Origin: Kordiimonadales bacterium IMCC3096
Lineage (GTDB): Bacteria > Pseudomonadota > Alphaproteobacteria > Minwuiales > Minwuiaceae
NCBI GenBank assembly: GCA_016865035.1
Contig: CP018227.1
Location: forward strand, 2,695,501 to 2,759,500
DNA length: 64,000 nucleotides
Reading direction: 5' to 3'
Positions 46,774 through 55,332 of this stretch are shown in pieces; the stretch's first letter is position 1; the number at the start of each line of letters is the position of its first letter. Below the pieces are notes generated by a model, which was not told where the DNA came from, searched no databases, and saw only the letters and a program-made list of their open reading frames with translations. The position numbers were made by a program, and so were the translations under genes.

Positions 46774-48579
46774 ATGACCGACAAGACTCCCGACGACATG
46801 CCGACGCCGGATCCCGTGGAGCTCTCGCAGAACATGGCGCGGGTGGCGGCGCAGAGCCAGCGCCTGGTCCAGGAATTCCTGGAGAACCAGCAGGACACGT
46901 CCCCCGGACCCGTGGACCCGCTGAACATCTCCGAGGCCTTCATGGCCCTCACGACACAGATGATGCAGCATCCGGCTCAGGTAGCCCAGGCACAGATGGA
47001 CCTCTGGCAGAGCTACGTCCAGCTCTGGCAGAGCACGGCGCAGCGGATGCTGGGCCAGACCGACGACATCGTCGAACCGCCTGCCGCCGTGAAGAAGAAG
47101 GACAAGCGGTTCAAGGGTGAGGAGTGGGACGAGAACGAGGTCTTCAGCTTCATCAAGGAATCCTACCTGCTGACGTCGTCCTGGATGACGGAGACCGTTC
47201 GCAAGGTCGAGGGCCTGGATGACAAGACCGCCAAGAAGGTCGATTTCTACACCCGCCAGTTCGTCGATGCGCTGTCGCCGTCCAACTTCCTGATGACCAA
47301 CCCGGTCGTGCTGAAGGAAACGTTGGCCACCAACGGCGAGAACCTGGTGAACGGCCTGGAGAACATGCTGAAGGACCTGGAGCGCGGCAAGGGCAAGCTC
47401 GCCATCAGCATGACCGACATGGACGCCTTCGAAGTCGGCGGCAATGTCGCCACCACGCCGGGCAAGGTGGTGATGCAGACCGACCTGATGCAGCTGATCC
47501 AGTACGAGCCGGTGACGGAACAGGTCTACAAGCGCCCGCTGCTGATCTGCCCGCCCTGGATCAACAAGTTCTACATCCTGGATCTCCGCCCGGAGAATTC
47601 CTTCATCAAGTGGTGCACCGAGCAGGGGCTGACGGTCTTCGTGATCTCCTGGGTGAACCCGGACGAGAAGCTGTCGGACAAGACCTTCGAGGATTACATG
47701 AACGAAGGTCTGCTCGCCGCCCTCGATGGCGTGGAGCAGGCAACGGGGGAGCGCGAGGTCACGACCATCGGCTATTGCCTCGGTGGTTCGCTGATGGCGA
47801 CGACCCTCGCCTACATGGGGGCCATCGGTGACGACCGGATCAAGGCGACGACCTTCTTCACGGCCCAGGTCGATTTCTCCGAACCCGGTGAGCTTGGTGT
47901 CTTCATCGACGACGAGCAGCTGACCCATCTGGAACAGATGATGGAACAGAAGGGCTATCTCGACGGGGCGGAGATGGCGAGTTCCTTCAACATGCTGCGG
48001 GCCAATGACCTGATCTGGTCGTTCGTGGTGAACAACTACCTGATGGGCAAGGATCCCTTCCCCTTCGATCTGCTGTTCTGGAACGCGGACGCCACACGCA
48101 TGCCGCCGAAGATGCACAGCTTCTACCTGCGCGAGATGTACCAGCGGAACCACCTGATCGAGCCGGGTACGATCAAGATGAACGGTGTCGGCATCGACCT
48201 GTCGAACGTCAAGGTTCCGGTCTATCTGCAGGCAGGCAAGGATGATCACATCGCCCCCTACACCTCCGTCTTCAAGGCGACGAAGCACTTTTCCGGTCCG
48301 ACCCGCTTCATGCTGGCCGGTTCCGGGCATATCGCCGGGGTGGTGAATCCGCCGGAGCCGGTGAAGTACCAGCACTGGACCAACGACAAGCGCAAGAAAT
48401 ACGACACGCCCGAAGCCTGGCTGGCCGATGCCACCGAGCATCCGGGGAGCTGGTGGCCGGACTGGATCAAGTGGATGCAGAAGCATTCGGGCAAGAAGGT
48501 GCCGGCCAGGGTGCCGGGCGACGGCAAGCTGACCGTGATCGAGGACGCGCCCGGCAGCTATGTGAAGGTCCGTTCCTGA
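46774..48579 (+). CDS. phaC: Class I poly(3-hydroxyalkanoate) synthase
   Basis: Polymerises hydroxyacyl-CoA into PHA at the granule surface. 601 residues. The catalytic cysteine is Cys335 in the lipase-like box GYCLGGS, with Asp about 490 (GKDDHIAPY) and His519 (GSGHIAGVVNPP) completing the triad. Spacing agrees with class I synthases. The N-terminal ~100 residues are amphipathic and Gln-rich, typical for granule binding. The start at 46774 has GGAGGAGACGGAAG upstream. phaA, phaB, phasin and phaR are not in the window. A strong terminator follows. Confidence 0.97.
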   Translation: MTDKTPDDMPTPDPVELSQNMARVAAQSQRLVQEFLENQQDTSPGPVDPLNISEAFMALTTQMMQHPAQVAQAQMDLWQSYVQLWQSTAQRMLGQTDDIVEPPAAVKKKDKRFKGEEWDENEVFSFIKESYLLTSSWMTETVRKVEGLDDKTAKKVDFYTRQFVDALSPSNFLMTNPVVLKETLATNGENLVNGLENMLKDLERGKGKLAISMTDMDAFEVGGNVATTPGKVVMQTDLMQLIQYEPVTEQVYKRPLLICPPWINKFYILDLRPENSFIKWCTEQGLTVFVISWVNPDEKLSDKTFEDYMNEGLLAALDGVEQATGEREVTTIGYCLGGSLMATTLAYMGAIGDDRIKATTFFTAQVDFSEPGELGVFIDDEQLTHLEQMMEQKGYLDGAEMASSFNMLRANDLIWSFVVNNYLMGKDPFPFDLLFWNADATRMPPKMHSFYLREMYQRNHLIEPGTIKMNGVGIDLSNVKVPVYLQAGKDDHIAPYTSVFKATKHFSGPTRFMLAGSGHIAGVVNPPEPVKYQHWTNDKRKKYDTPEAWLADATEHPGSWWPDWIKWMQKHSGKKVPARVPGDGKLTVIEDAPGSYVKVRS

Positions 48580-48604
48580 CCCTGATCCGTGATGGATCGA
48601 CCGT

Positions 48605-48650
48605 GCGACCGCAGGGCGTGATTCTGTGCCCTTGCGGTCGCCTGTCTTTT
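48605..48650 (+). terminator. Rho-independent terminator of phaC
   Basis: Stem of GCGACCGCA plus GGGC pairing with GCCC plus TGCGGTCGC (one bulged T), a 10-nt loop, then CTGTCTTTT. 26 bp after the stop codon. Confidence 0.85.
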
Positions 48651-48713
48651 GCGCAATAACCCGCGGCTCGGCGTCCTGCCCGGTCTGTCATTCAGGCATT
48701 CGGGGTATTCGAG

Positions 48714-48741
48714 CCAGCGGGCCTTTCGGGACCCCCGCTGG
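48714..48741 (+). promoter_or_regulatory. Leader hairpin upstream of rpsF
   Basis: 8-bp stem (CCAGCGGG with CCCGCTGG) around a 12-nt loop, ending 28 bp before the rpsF start. Position fits a leader structure; many bacteria have an S6:S18-binding mRNA motif here, but the known motif details could not be matched with certainty. Confidence 0.45.
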
Positions 48742-48769
48742 TGGGCGCTGATCAACCCGGAAGGAAGCA

Positions 48770-49231
48770 ATGGCAACCTACGAAACTGTCATGATCGCGC
48801 GGCCGGATATTTCGGCCCAGCAGGTGGAGCAGCTCAACGAGCATTTCACCAACCTGATCAAGGAAAATGGCGGAGACGTGAAGAAGACCGAATACTGGGG
48901 TCTTCGCAGTCTCTCCTATCGCATCAAGAAGAGCCGCAAGGGCCACTATGTCCTGCACAACCTCGACGCTCCGGCGCCGGCGGTGCAGGAGATGGAGCGC
49001 CAGATGCGTCTGCATGACGATGTTCTGCGTTACATGACCGTGAAGGTCGAGGAACTGGAGGAAGGACCCTCCGTCCAGATGCAGAGCCGTGGTGGCGGAC
49101 GTGATGGCCGCCGTGGCGGTGGTCGCCCGGGTGACCGGGATCGTGGCCCGCGCCGCGACGACGACCGGGGTCCGCGTCGTGAAGGTGGTGGCCGCGAAGG
49201 TGGCGAACGCCGTGAGAGGGAGGCGAGCTGA
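48770..49231 (+). CDS. rpsF: 30S ribosomal protein S6 with long Arg/Gly-rich tail
   Basis: 153 residues. The first ~100 form the ordinary S6 domain ([58 protein letters not shown]). Residues about 107-153 are low complexity, with 16 arginines mixed with Gly, Asp and Glu. S6 binds S18 on the small-subunit platform. The ATG follows GGAAGGAAGCA, and the stop overlaps the rpsR start. Confidence 0.97.
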   Translation: MATYETVMIARPDISAQQVEQLNEHFTNLIKENGGDVKKTEYWGLRSLSYRIKKSRKGHYVLHNLDAPAPAVQEMERQMRLHDDVLRYMTVKVEELEEGPSVQMQSRGGGRDGRRGGGRPGDRDRGPRRDDDRGPRREGGGREGGERREREAS

Positions 49232-49506
49232 TGCAGACCACGACCGAACACAAGGGTGTTGTCCGCTCTGCCGTGAAGGGCGCACGCCGTCCGTTCTTCC
49301 GCCGCCGCAAGACCTGCCCGTTCACGGGCGAGGGCGCGCCGAAGATTGATTACAAGGATGTGCGGCTCTTGCAGCGGTACCTGTCTGAGCGCGGCAAGAT
49401 CGTGCCCAGCCGGATCACCGCCGTCTCGGCCAAGAAGCAGCGTGAGCTGGCCCGTGCGATCAAGCGCGCCCGCTTCCTCGCCCTGCTGCCTTACGTCCAG
49501 GACTGA
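49231..49506 (+). CDS. rpsR: 30S ribosomal protein S18
   Basis: 91 residues. [40 protein letters not shown] and [20 protein letters not shown] are diagnostic of S18. The N-terminal ~20 residues are basic and extended. Its start overlaps the rpsF stop (A of TGA), so the two are translationally coupled and made in equal amounts for the S6:S18 pair. Confidence 0.98.
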   Translation: MQTTTEHKGVVRSAVKGARRPFFRRRKTCPFTGEGAPKIDYKDVRLLQRYLSERGKIVPSRITAVSAKKQRELARAIKRARFLALLPYVQD

Positions 49507-49537
49507 CGCAACCCTAGTTGAGGAAGGAGACAGACTG

Positions 49538-50176
49538 ATGAAAGTCATTCTTCTCGAACGGGTCGAAAAACTTGGCCAGATGGGTGACGTTGTCACCGTC
49601 AAGAACGGCTTCGCCCGCAATTTTCTGCTGCCGCAGGGCAAGGCAGAACGTGCCACCTCTTCGGCGCTGGAGGCTTTCGAGTCCCGTCGCGCGCAGCTTG
49701 AGGCACAGAACCTGAAACTGAAGGCCGAGGCCGAAGACCTTGCCGGTCGCATGAACGAGGTTTCGGTCGTGCTGATCCGTCAGTCGTCCGACAGCGGTCA
49801 GCTCTACGGCTCGGTCAATACCCGTGACATCGCCACGGCGGTGACGGAGGCCGGCTTCACCATCGACCGCAAGCAGGTTGAACTCGGTCGTCCGATCAAG
49901 ACGCTGGGTCTGCACGAGGTTCTGGTGCGGCTGCATCCTGAGGTGACGCTGACCGTCGAGGCCAATGTTGCCCGGTCCGAGGACGAGGCTGCCGCGCAGG
50001 CGCGTGGTGTCGACGTTCTGAATACCGAGGATGACGACGACGACGTGCTGGACATCGAAGAAGCCGAAGAGCTGTTCGAGGAAGGTGCCGCGACCGCCGA
50101 GGAACTGGTGGAAGCCATCACCGGCCAGAAGATGGAAGAGCTCGATCCGTCCGAATCGGATCAGCCGGAAGTCTGA
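49538..50176 (+). CDS. rplI: 50S ribosomal protein L9 with acidic C-terminal tail
   Basis: 212 residues, longer than the ~150 of E. coli L9. The N-terminal domain (KVILLERVEKLGQMGDVVTV, FARNFLLPQGKA) and the C-terminal globular domain (GQLYGSVNTRDIATAVTEAG, LHEVLVRLHPEVTLTVEANV) are intact. Residues about 164-212 form a strongly acidic tail with 22 Asp/Glu and one lysine. Start has GAGGAAGGAGA eight bases upstream. Last gene of the operon, 31 bp after rpsR, with a strong palindromic terminator. Confidence 0.97.
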   Translation: MKVILLERVEKLGQMGDVVTVKNGFARNFLLPQGKAERATSSALEAFESRRAQLEAQNLKLKAEAEDLAGRMNEVSVVLIRQSSDSGQLYGSVNTRDIATAVTEAGFTIDRKQVELGRPIKTLGLHEVLVRLHPEVTLTVEANVARSEDEAAAQARGVDVLNTEDDDDDVLDIEEAEELFEEGAATAEELVEAITGQKMEELDPSESDQPEV

Positions 50177-50208
50177 TACGCCTGTCGCACGATTGGTGAT
50201 TTCGTTTC

Positions 50209-50238
50209 GGGGGTCGGAACCATATGGTTCCGACCCCC
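50209..50238. terminator. Terminator of the rpsF-rpsR-rplI operon
   Basis: Perfect 30-bp palindrome: GGGGGTCGGAACCAT followed at once by its reverse complement; as RNA, a 13-bp stem with an ATAT loop. Followed by GTTTCGATTC, a weak U-tract. 32 bp after rplI. Confidence 0.75.
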
Positions 50239-50271
50239 GTTTCGATTCATGGCTGGCGTCGGGAGGTGTCC

Positions 50272-51117
50272 ATGCAACAGCGTCGCTTCATCCAGTGTGA
50301 TGTGTTCACCGACCAGCCGACCAGGGGCAACGGACTTGCGGTCGTTGTCGAGGCGGAGGGCCTCGGCGACCAGCAGATGCAGGATTTCGCCGCCTGGACC
50401 AATCTGGCGGAGACGACCTTCCTGCTGCCCCCGTCAGGGCCGGAGGCCGACTATCGGGTGCGGATATTCACACCGACGCGGGAGATGCCCTTCGCCGGAC
50501 ATCCGACCCTGGGCAGTTGCGCGGCCTGGCTGCACGCGGGTGGCAGGCCCGCGCAGCCCGATCTGGTGCGTCAGGAATGTGCGGTCGGCATCGTCGAGAT
50601 CGACCTTCGCGGCGACGTGCCTGCCTTCGTCGCCCCGCCGACGCGGATCATGCCCATGGATGACGCGCATCTGCAGTCCATTCTGGCGCGGCTGGAGATC
50701 CCCGCCGACAGGGTGCGCATGACAACGCAACTGGAGAATGGTCCCCTCTGGCAGGTTCTGGAACTGGCTTCTGCCGATGATGTGCGGGCGGTCGATGCGG
50801 TGCGGGTGCGATGGCCGGAGTACAAGGCCATCGGCCTGATCGGTGCCCATCCCGACGATGGCGACGCGGACTATGAAGTACGCATGCTCGCCCCTTCCAG
50901 CGGCATGAGCGAGGACCCGATCACCGGTTCCCTGAATGCTGCCATCGCCCGCTGGTTCCAAAGCCTGGGCCGCCTGGATCGCCCGTTGCTGATGGCTCAG
51001 GGCGGGTGCATCGGTCGTGTCGGCCGTGTCCACATCCGCCCCGACAAGACGGACCCTGACCGGATCCTGGTCGGTGGCCAGACCCTGCTGCTGATTGACG
51101 GGACGGTAACTCTCTGA
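50272..51117 (+). CDS. PhzF family isomerase/epimerase-like protein
   Basis: 281 residues, two-domain DAP-epimerase-like fold. IQCDVFTDQPTRGNGLAVVV at about 8-27 and LAETTFLLPP with YRVRIFTPTREMPFAGHPTLGS (noted by its ends, about 63-84; a conserved Glu and the GHPT motif) are the usual catalytic region. EDPITGSLNAAIARWF in the C-terminal half repeats the motif. Only one of the family is known to make phenazines; there are no other phenazine genes here, so a general isomerase role is more likely. Start follows GGGAGGTGTCC. Confidence 0.9.
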   Translation: MQQRRFIQCDVFTDQPTRGNGLAVVVEAEGLGDQQMQDFAAWTNLAETTFLLPPSGPEADYRVRIFTPTREMPFAGHPTLGSCAAWLHAGGRPAQPDLVRQECAVGIVEIDLRGDVPAFVAPPTRIMPMDDAHLQSILARLEIPADRVRMTTQLENGPLWQVLELASADDVRAVDAVRVRWPEYKAIGLIGAHPDDGDADYEVRMLAPSSGMSEDPITGSLNAAIARWFQSLGRLDRPLLMAQGGCIGRVGRVHIRPDKTDPDRILVGGQTLLLIDGTVTL

Positions 51118-51278
51118 GCCTGCGGTCCTGCCTTCCGGGGGCGGAAAAGGACACCTGGCAGGATGCATTTGTGCATCTGGTGCCAATTGCCCCTGTTCCA
51201 CCAGGCCCGGTCTGGCCACTAGACTGTCGGGCGCGCAAGACCCGCGCGCTTTGCCACTTGGAGGGACAGGAGGTTGCG

Positions 51279-52304
51279 ATGATCAATGCATTGGACTGCC
51301 AGCCGTCCCCCATGGGGGCCGCGACGGTCGTTGCCGATGTCAGTTGCATGCCGACGGCACAGCGTATCAGCGCCTGGACGGAATCGATCTACGAACACTA
51401 TTACCCGCTCGACCTGACTCCGACAGGCGACGCCTTCCGGCATGGCGAACTCAGGATCATGGATCTGCCCGGAATCAGGCTCGGTGCACTGGACAGCGAC
51501 GGCTACACGGTGCACCGGCGTCGGAACCATGTGGCTTCGAACGGGTCCGACTTCTATTTCATCCCGGTACCGCTGCACCATGCACTGGGTCTGCAGCAGG
51601 AAGGCCGGGATACGGTGCTGCATCCGGGCGAGGCCGCGGTGATCAACACCAGCAACGCCTATGCCTATCTGCAGCACACGCGTAACCGGGTCGCCACACT
51701 CCGCCTGGACGGGGCAGGCGTTCGGGCACGGGTGCCCTTCATCGATGACCTGGTTGCCGTTCCCTTTCGCCGCGACTCGGCCCTGACGGGCGTGATGGTC
51801 GACTTCATCCTGTCGGTGATGCGGTGCGCGGATGAGCTCGATTCCTGGTCCGCGCAGGCATTGTCCGACCAGATGCTGGACCTGATCGGACTGACGCTGA
51901 CTGCGGATGCCAATGCGGGCGAAAGCGGCGAGTCATCTGTCCGACTGGCGCATATCCGCCGCATCATTCGCGAGATTGACACCAGGCTGGAACAGTTCGA
52001 GCTGGGCGTCGAAGTGATCGCGGAGTCGCTGGGACTGTCGCGGCGCTATGTGCAGCGGCTGGTGGCGGAACGGGGCGAGACGGTGTCCGGCCTGATCCGC
52101 GACCGGCGCATTGCCGCCGCCCGCCGCCGCCTGGCTGATCCGGCGCTGTCCGGCGTATCCGTTGCAAGTATCGGCCATGCGGTCGGCTTTGCGGATTCAA
52201 CGCGTTTCAGCCGTGTGTTCCGTGAGCTCACGGACCGTTCCCCCGGCGAATACCGGCGCGAGATACAGGCCGGAATGCGGTCCTCTGCCGTCGGCGCTGA
52301 CTGA
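51279..52304 (+). CDS. AraC family transcriptional regulator (AraC_binding_2 type)
   Basis: 341 residues from the ATG at 51279 (AGGAGGTTGCG upstream). The N-terminal half matches the binding domain of regulators such as those of aromatic and N-heterocycle pathways (FYFIPVPLHHALGLQQEGRD region, DLVAVPFRR). The C-terminal AraC HTH spans about 230-335, with GVEVIAESLGLSRRYVQRLV and SIGHAVGFADSTRFSRVFRE. The gap to PhzF holds a small hairpin (GATGCA, TTTG, TGCATC at 51162-51177). Target unknown. Confidence 0.92.
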   Translation: MINALDCQPSPMGAATVVADVSCMPTAQRISAWTESIYEHYYPLDLTPTGDAFRHGELRIMDLPGIRLGALDSDGYTVHRRRNHVASNGSDFYFIPVPLHHALGLQQEGRDTVLHPGEAAVINTSNAYAYLQHTRNRVATLRLDGAGVRARVPFIDDLVAVPFRRDSALTGVMVDFILSVMRCADELDSWSAQALSDQMLDLIGLTLTADANAGESGESSVRLAHIRRIIREIDTRLEQFELGVEVIAESLGLSRRYVQRLVAERGETVSGLIRDRRIAAARRRLADPALSGVSVASIGHAVGFADSTRFSRVFRELTDRSPGEYRREIQAGMRSSAVGAD

Positions 52305-52449
52305 TCCGCCACGGGCGCTTCCGCCGTGCGACCGTATCCTCCCCGCGGACCTCACCGCCGGGCCGCGCGGTATCGGGATGCATCAGACAGTTGCGGCGGA
52401 GCCATTGCCTTGGCTATTTTTGACAGGTTAACGAGCCGAGAGGGCGATC

Positions 52450-53712
52450 ATGAACGCGCTCGCACGAAAATATCTGGGACGTCTGGTTAAGGTCGGTGAG
52501 CTTACGGTCATCGACCATACCGGCATGGCGACGGTCTTTCGCGGGGAAACACCCGGGCGGAAGTCGACCATTCGCCTGCATGACCGGAAGCTGGCGTTCG
52601 AGATGGCGATCCGGCCGCGGCTCGCGGTCGGCGAGGCCTACATGGATGGTCGCCTGACCATAGAGGAAGGCACCCTCTACGATTTCCTCGATCTCGCGGT
52701 TTCCAACCTCGCCCTGCTGAACCACCAGGAAACCCGCATCGGTCGTGTGATGCGCCGCTCCGCGACCGTGCTTGACCGCTACAATCCGGTTGGCCGTGCG
52801 CAGCAGAACGTGGCGCATCACTATGATCTGTCCGATGAACTGTTCGATCTGTTCCTGGATGCCGACCGTCAGTATTCCTGTGCCTACTACCGCACGCCCG
52901 ACGACACGCTGGAGGCCGCGCAGGACCAGAAGAAGCGCCACATCGCGGCCAAGCTGATGCTGCGACCGGGGCAGAAGGTGCTGGATATCGGCTGCGGCTG
53001 GGGTGGCATGGCGCTCTATCTCGCCACCGTGGAGGATGTCGAGGTCACGGGTGTCACCCTGTCGAAGGAACAGCATGCCGTTGCCACCCGCCGCGCGCGG
53101 GAGGCCGGGCTGGATCACCGGGTCACCTTCAAGCTGCAGGACTATCGCCACGAAGAAGGCCCCTACGACCGGATCGTCTCCGTCGGGATGTTCGAGCATG
53201 TGGGCAATCTGCACTACCGCGAGTTCTTCTCGAAGGTGCATGACCTGCTGACACCGGACGGCGTTGCGCTGCTGCACACCATCGGCTGTGCCGACCCGCC
53301 GGGACCGGTTGCCTCATGGATACGGAAGTACATCTTCCCCGGGGGCTATCTGCCGAGCCTCAGCGAGGTGCTGCCGCATCTGGAGCAGCTCGGCCTCTGG
53401 CTCAGTGACTTCGAGAGCCTGCGGACGCACTACGCCGAGACCCTGAAGGACTGGAACGAGAGGTTCCAGACCCACCGCGAGCACGTGCGCGACAATCTGT
53501 ATGACGAGCGGTTCTGCCGGATGTGGGAGTTCTATCTGCAATCCTGCGAGGCGAATTTCCGCAAGTCCTGGCTGACGGTCTTCCAGTTGCAGATGACCCG
53601 GTCGATCGACGCGGTGCCCTATACCCGCGACTACATGTTCGATTGGGAACGCCAGTCACCGCCCGCAACACCGATCGCGCCGCCGAAGCGGGAGATTCCC
53701 GAAGTTCACTGA
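52450..53712 (+). CDS. cfa: Cyclopropane-fatty-acyl-phospholipid synthase
   Basis: 420 residues. It adds a methylene group from SAM across double bonds of membrane lipids, often in stress or stationary phase. The N-terminal lipid-binding region includes GEAYMDGRLTIEEGTLYDFL. The SAM motif is GQKVLDIGCGWGGMALYLA at about 175-193, and SVGMFEHVGNLHYREFFSKV and GCADPPGPVASWIRKYIFPG are family signatures, with the usual catalytic Glu and His region. It stands alone and converges on the NtrC-class gene with 12 bp between the stop codons. Confidence 0.96.
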   Translation: MNALARKYLGRLVKVGELTVIDHTGMATVFRGETPGRKSTIRLHDRKLAFEMAIRPRLAVGEAYMDGRLTIEEGTLYDFLDLAVSNLALLNHQETRIGRVMRRSATVLDRYNPVGRAQQNVAHHYDLSDELFDLFLDADRQYSCAYYRTPDDTLEAAQDQKKRHIAAKLMLRPGQKVLDIGCGWGGMALYLATVEDVEVTGVTLSKEQHAVATRRAREAGLDHRVTFKLQDYRHEEGPYDRIVSVGMFEHVGNLHYREFFSKVHDLLTPDGVALLHTIGCADPPGPVASWIRKYIFPGGYLPSLSEVLPHLEQLGLWLSDFESLRTHYAETLKDWNERFQTHREHVRDNLYDERFCRMWEFYLQSCEANFRKSWLTVFQLQMTRSIDAVPYTRDYMFDWERQSPPATPIAPPKREIPEVH

Positions 53713-53724
53713 GCCTGGCGGCGC

Positions 53725-55152
53725 TCAGTCAGCGGCGTCCTGTTCCTCCAGCTCCCCGATCTTGCGATAGAGGGTGGAGCGACCGATCTTCAGGCGACGC
53801 GCGATCTCCGACATCTGCCCGTCGTAGTGTTTCAGGGCATGACGGATCACATCGCCCTCGATCTCTTCCAGGGGCCGGACGTGACCCTCATCGTCGTGCA
53901 GGTTCAGGATCGGCTTGCCGTTTGAAACACCGTCACCGGTCTCCATCGGTGCCTGGCCGCCCGGCATCGGCTGCTTGCCGGTGATCTGCGGGAAGTCCTG
54001 CGGCGTCAGCATGGTGTCTTCGGCCAGCACCACGGCACGGAACACCGCGTTCTCCAACTGGCGGACATTGCCGGGCCAGTCGTGGTCGCACAGGTGCGCC
54101 ATCGCCTCCGCCGTCACGCCCTGGATGTTCTTGTTCTCGCTGGCGGCGAAGGTGCGGGTGAAGTGGTTGATCAGGTCCGGCACATCCTCCGGCCGTTCCC
54201 GCAGCGGCGGCAGGGTGATCGGAAAGACGTTCAGGCGGTAATAGAGGTCCTCGCGAAACGTGCCCTCGCTGACCATCTGCGAAAGCGTGCGGTTGGTGGC
54301 CGAGATCAGTCGGATATCGACCTTCACCGGGCGGCTGGCCCCGACCGGATCGATCTCCCCCTGTTGCAGCGCGCGCAGCAGCTTCACCTGCATGTCCAGC
54401 TTCAGTTCGCCGATCTCGTCCAGGAACAGGGTGCCGGTCGATGCCTCCTGGAACTTGCCGATGGACTTGGCCGAGGCGCCGGTGAAGGACCCCTTCTCGT
54501 GCCCGAACAGGATGCTCTCGACCAGATTTTCCGGAATGGCGCCGCAGTTGACGGTGACGAAGGGACGGCCTGCGCGATCGCTGGTGCCCTGGATGGCGCG
54601 GGCGACCATTTCCTTGCCGACGCCCGATTCGCCCTCGATCAGGATCGGAATGTTCGACGATGCGCCCCGCTGTGCCAGGTGAATGGCGGCCTGCATGGCG
54701 GCGCTGTTGCCGATCAGGTCGTCGAAGGTCATTTCACCCGACATGCGCCGGTGCAGGCGCGAGATCTCGCCGGTCAGGGTGCTGAGTTTCAGTGAATTCT
54801 CCAGCGTGACCCGGATCCGTTCCGGCGCCGCTGGCTTGACCATGAAGTCGGAGGCCCCGGCCCGCATGGCCTTGACCACGGTATCGACACCACCATGCGC
54901 GGTCAGCACGACGATGGGCAGTTCAGGCCGCAGCGGGCGAACCTGTTCCAGCACCTCCAGCCCGTCGACCTCCGGCATCACCAGATCCAGCAGCACCACA
55001 TCGACACTGGCCCGCTGCTCGCCGGTCAGAAGTGCGATGGCCGCAGCGCCCCCGGCGGCCTTTTCCACCCGGAAGCCGGCCTTGGTCACGACACTTTCCA
55101 GCAATCTCAATTGTGTGGGGTCGTCATCGACAACAAGAACGGTTCGCGCCAT
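53725..55152 (-). CDS. Sigma-54-dependent response regulator, NtrC class
   Basis: 475 residues. Receiver domain (about 1-120) with DDD and phospho-acceptor Asp56 in LLDLVMP. AAA+ domain with Walker A GESGVGKE at about 174-181 and the sigma-54 contact loop GSFTGA at 221-226 (most family members have GAFTGA), then TLFLDEIGELKLDMQVKLLR and RLNVFPITLPPLRERPEDVP. C-terminal Fis-type HTH, RHALKHYDGQMSEIARRLKI. The start at 55152 gives a normal N-terminus; an upstream ATG at 55218 adds 22 unlikely residues. No histidine kinase is adjacent. Confidence 0.95.
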   Translation of the reverse strand: MARTVLVVDDDPTQLRLLESVVTKAGFRVEKAAGGAAAIALLTGEQRASVDVVLLDLVMPEVDGLEVLEQVRPLRPELPIVVLTAHGGVDTVVKAMRAGASDFMVKPAAPERIRVTLENSLKLSTLTGEISRLHRRMSGEMTFDDLIGNSAAMQAAIHLAQRGASSNIPILIEGESGVGKEMVARAIQGTSDRAGRPFVTVNCGAIPENLVESILFGHEKGSFTGASAKSIGKFQEASTGTLFLDEIGELKLDMQVKLLRALQQGEIDPVGASRPVKVDIRLISATNRTLSQMVSEGTFREDLYYRLNVFPITLPPLRERPEDVPDLINHFTRTFAASENKNIQGVTAEAMAHLCDHDWPGNVRQLENAVFRAVVLAEDTMLTPQDFPQITGKQPMPGGQAPMETGDGVSNGKPILNLHDDEGHVRPLEEIEGDVIRHALKHYDGQMSEIARRLKIGRSTLYRKIGELEEQDAAD

Positions 55153-55332
55153 TTGGGGAGTCCGGCCTCCGCTACACATTCCCGGGCGGCATTCATCACT
55201 ACCGCTTTCATGTTTCAATATGGGACATCAACTGCGTTTGGGCAAGGCATTCCTGCTCAGAAGACAGGTGAAATGCGGCGGCAGCGAAACTATGGTGCAG
55301 CGCATTAGAGGTATTGTGGTGGTGAGCGGAAG

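Noticed and set aside
46693-48486. A 597-codon open frame on the minus strand over phaC
   Set aside because: Antisense to an intact class I PHA synthase with its full catalytic triad; no protein-family features.
50272-51117. Phenazine biosynthesis
   Set aside because: PhzF-family proteins are widespread outside phenazine pathways, and no other phz gene is present.
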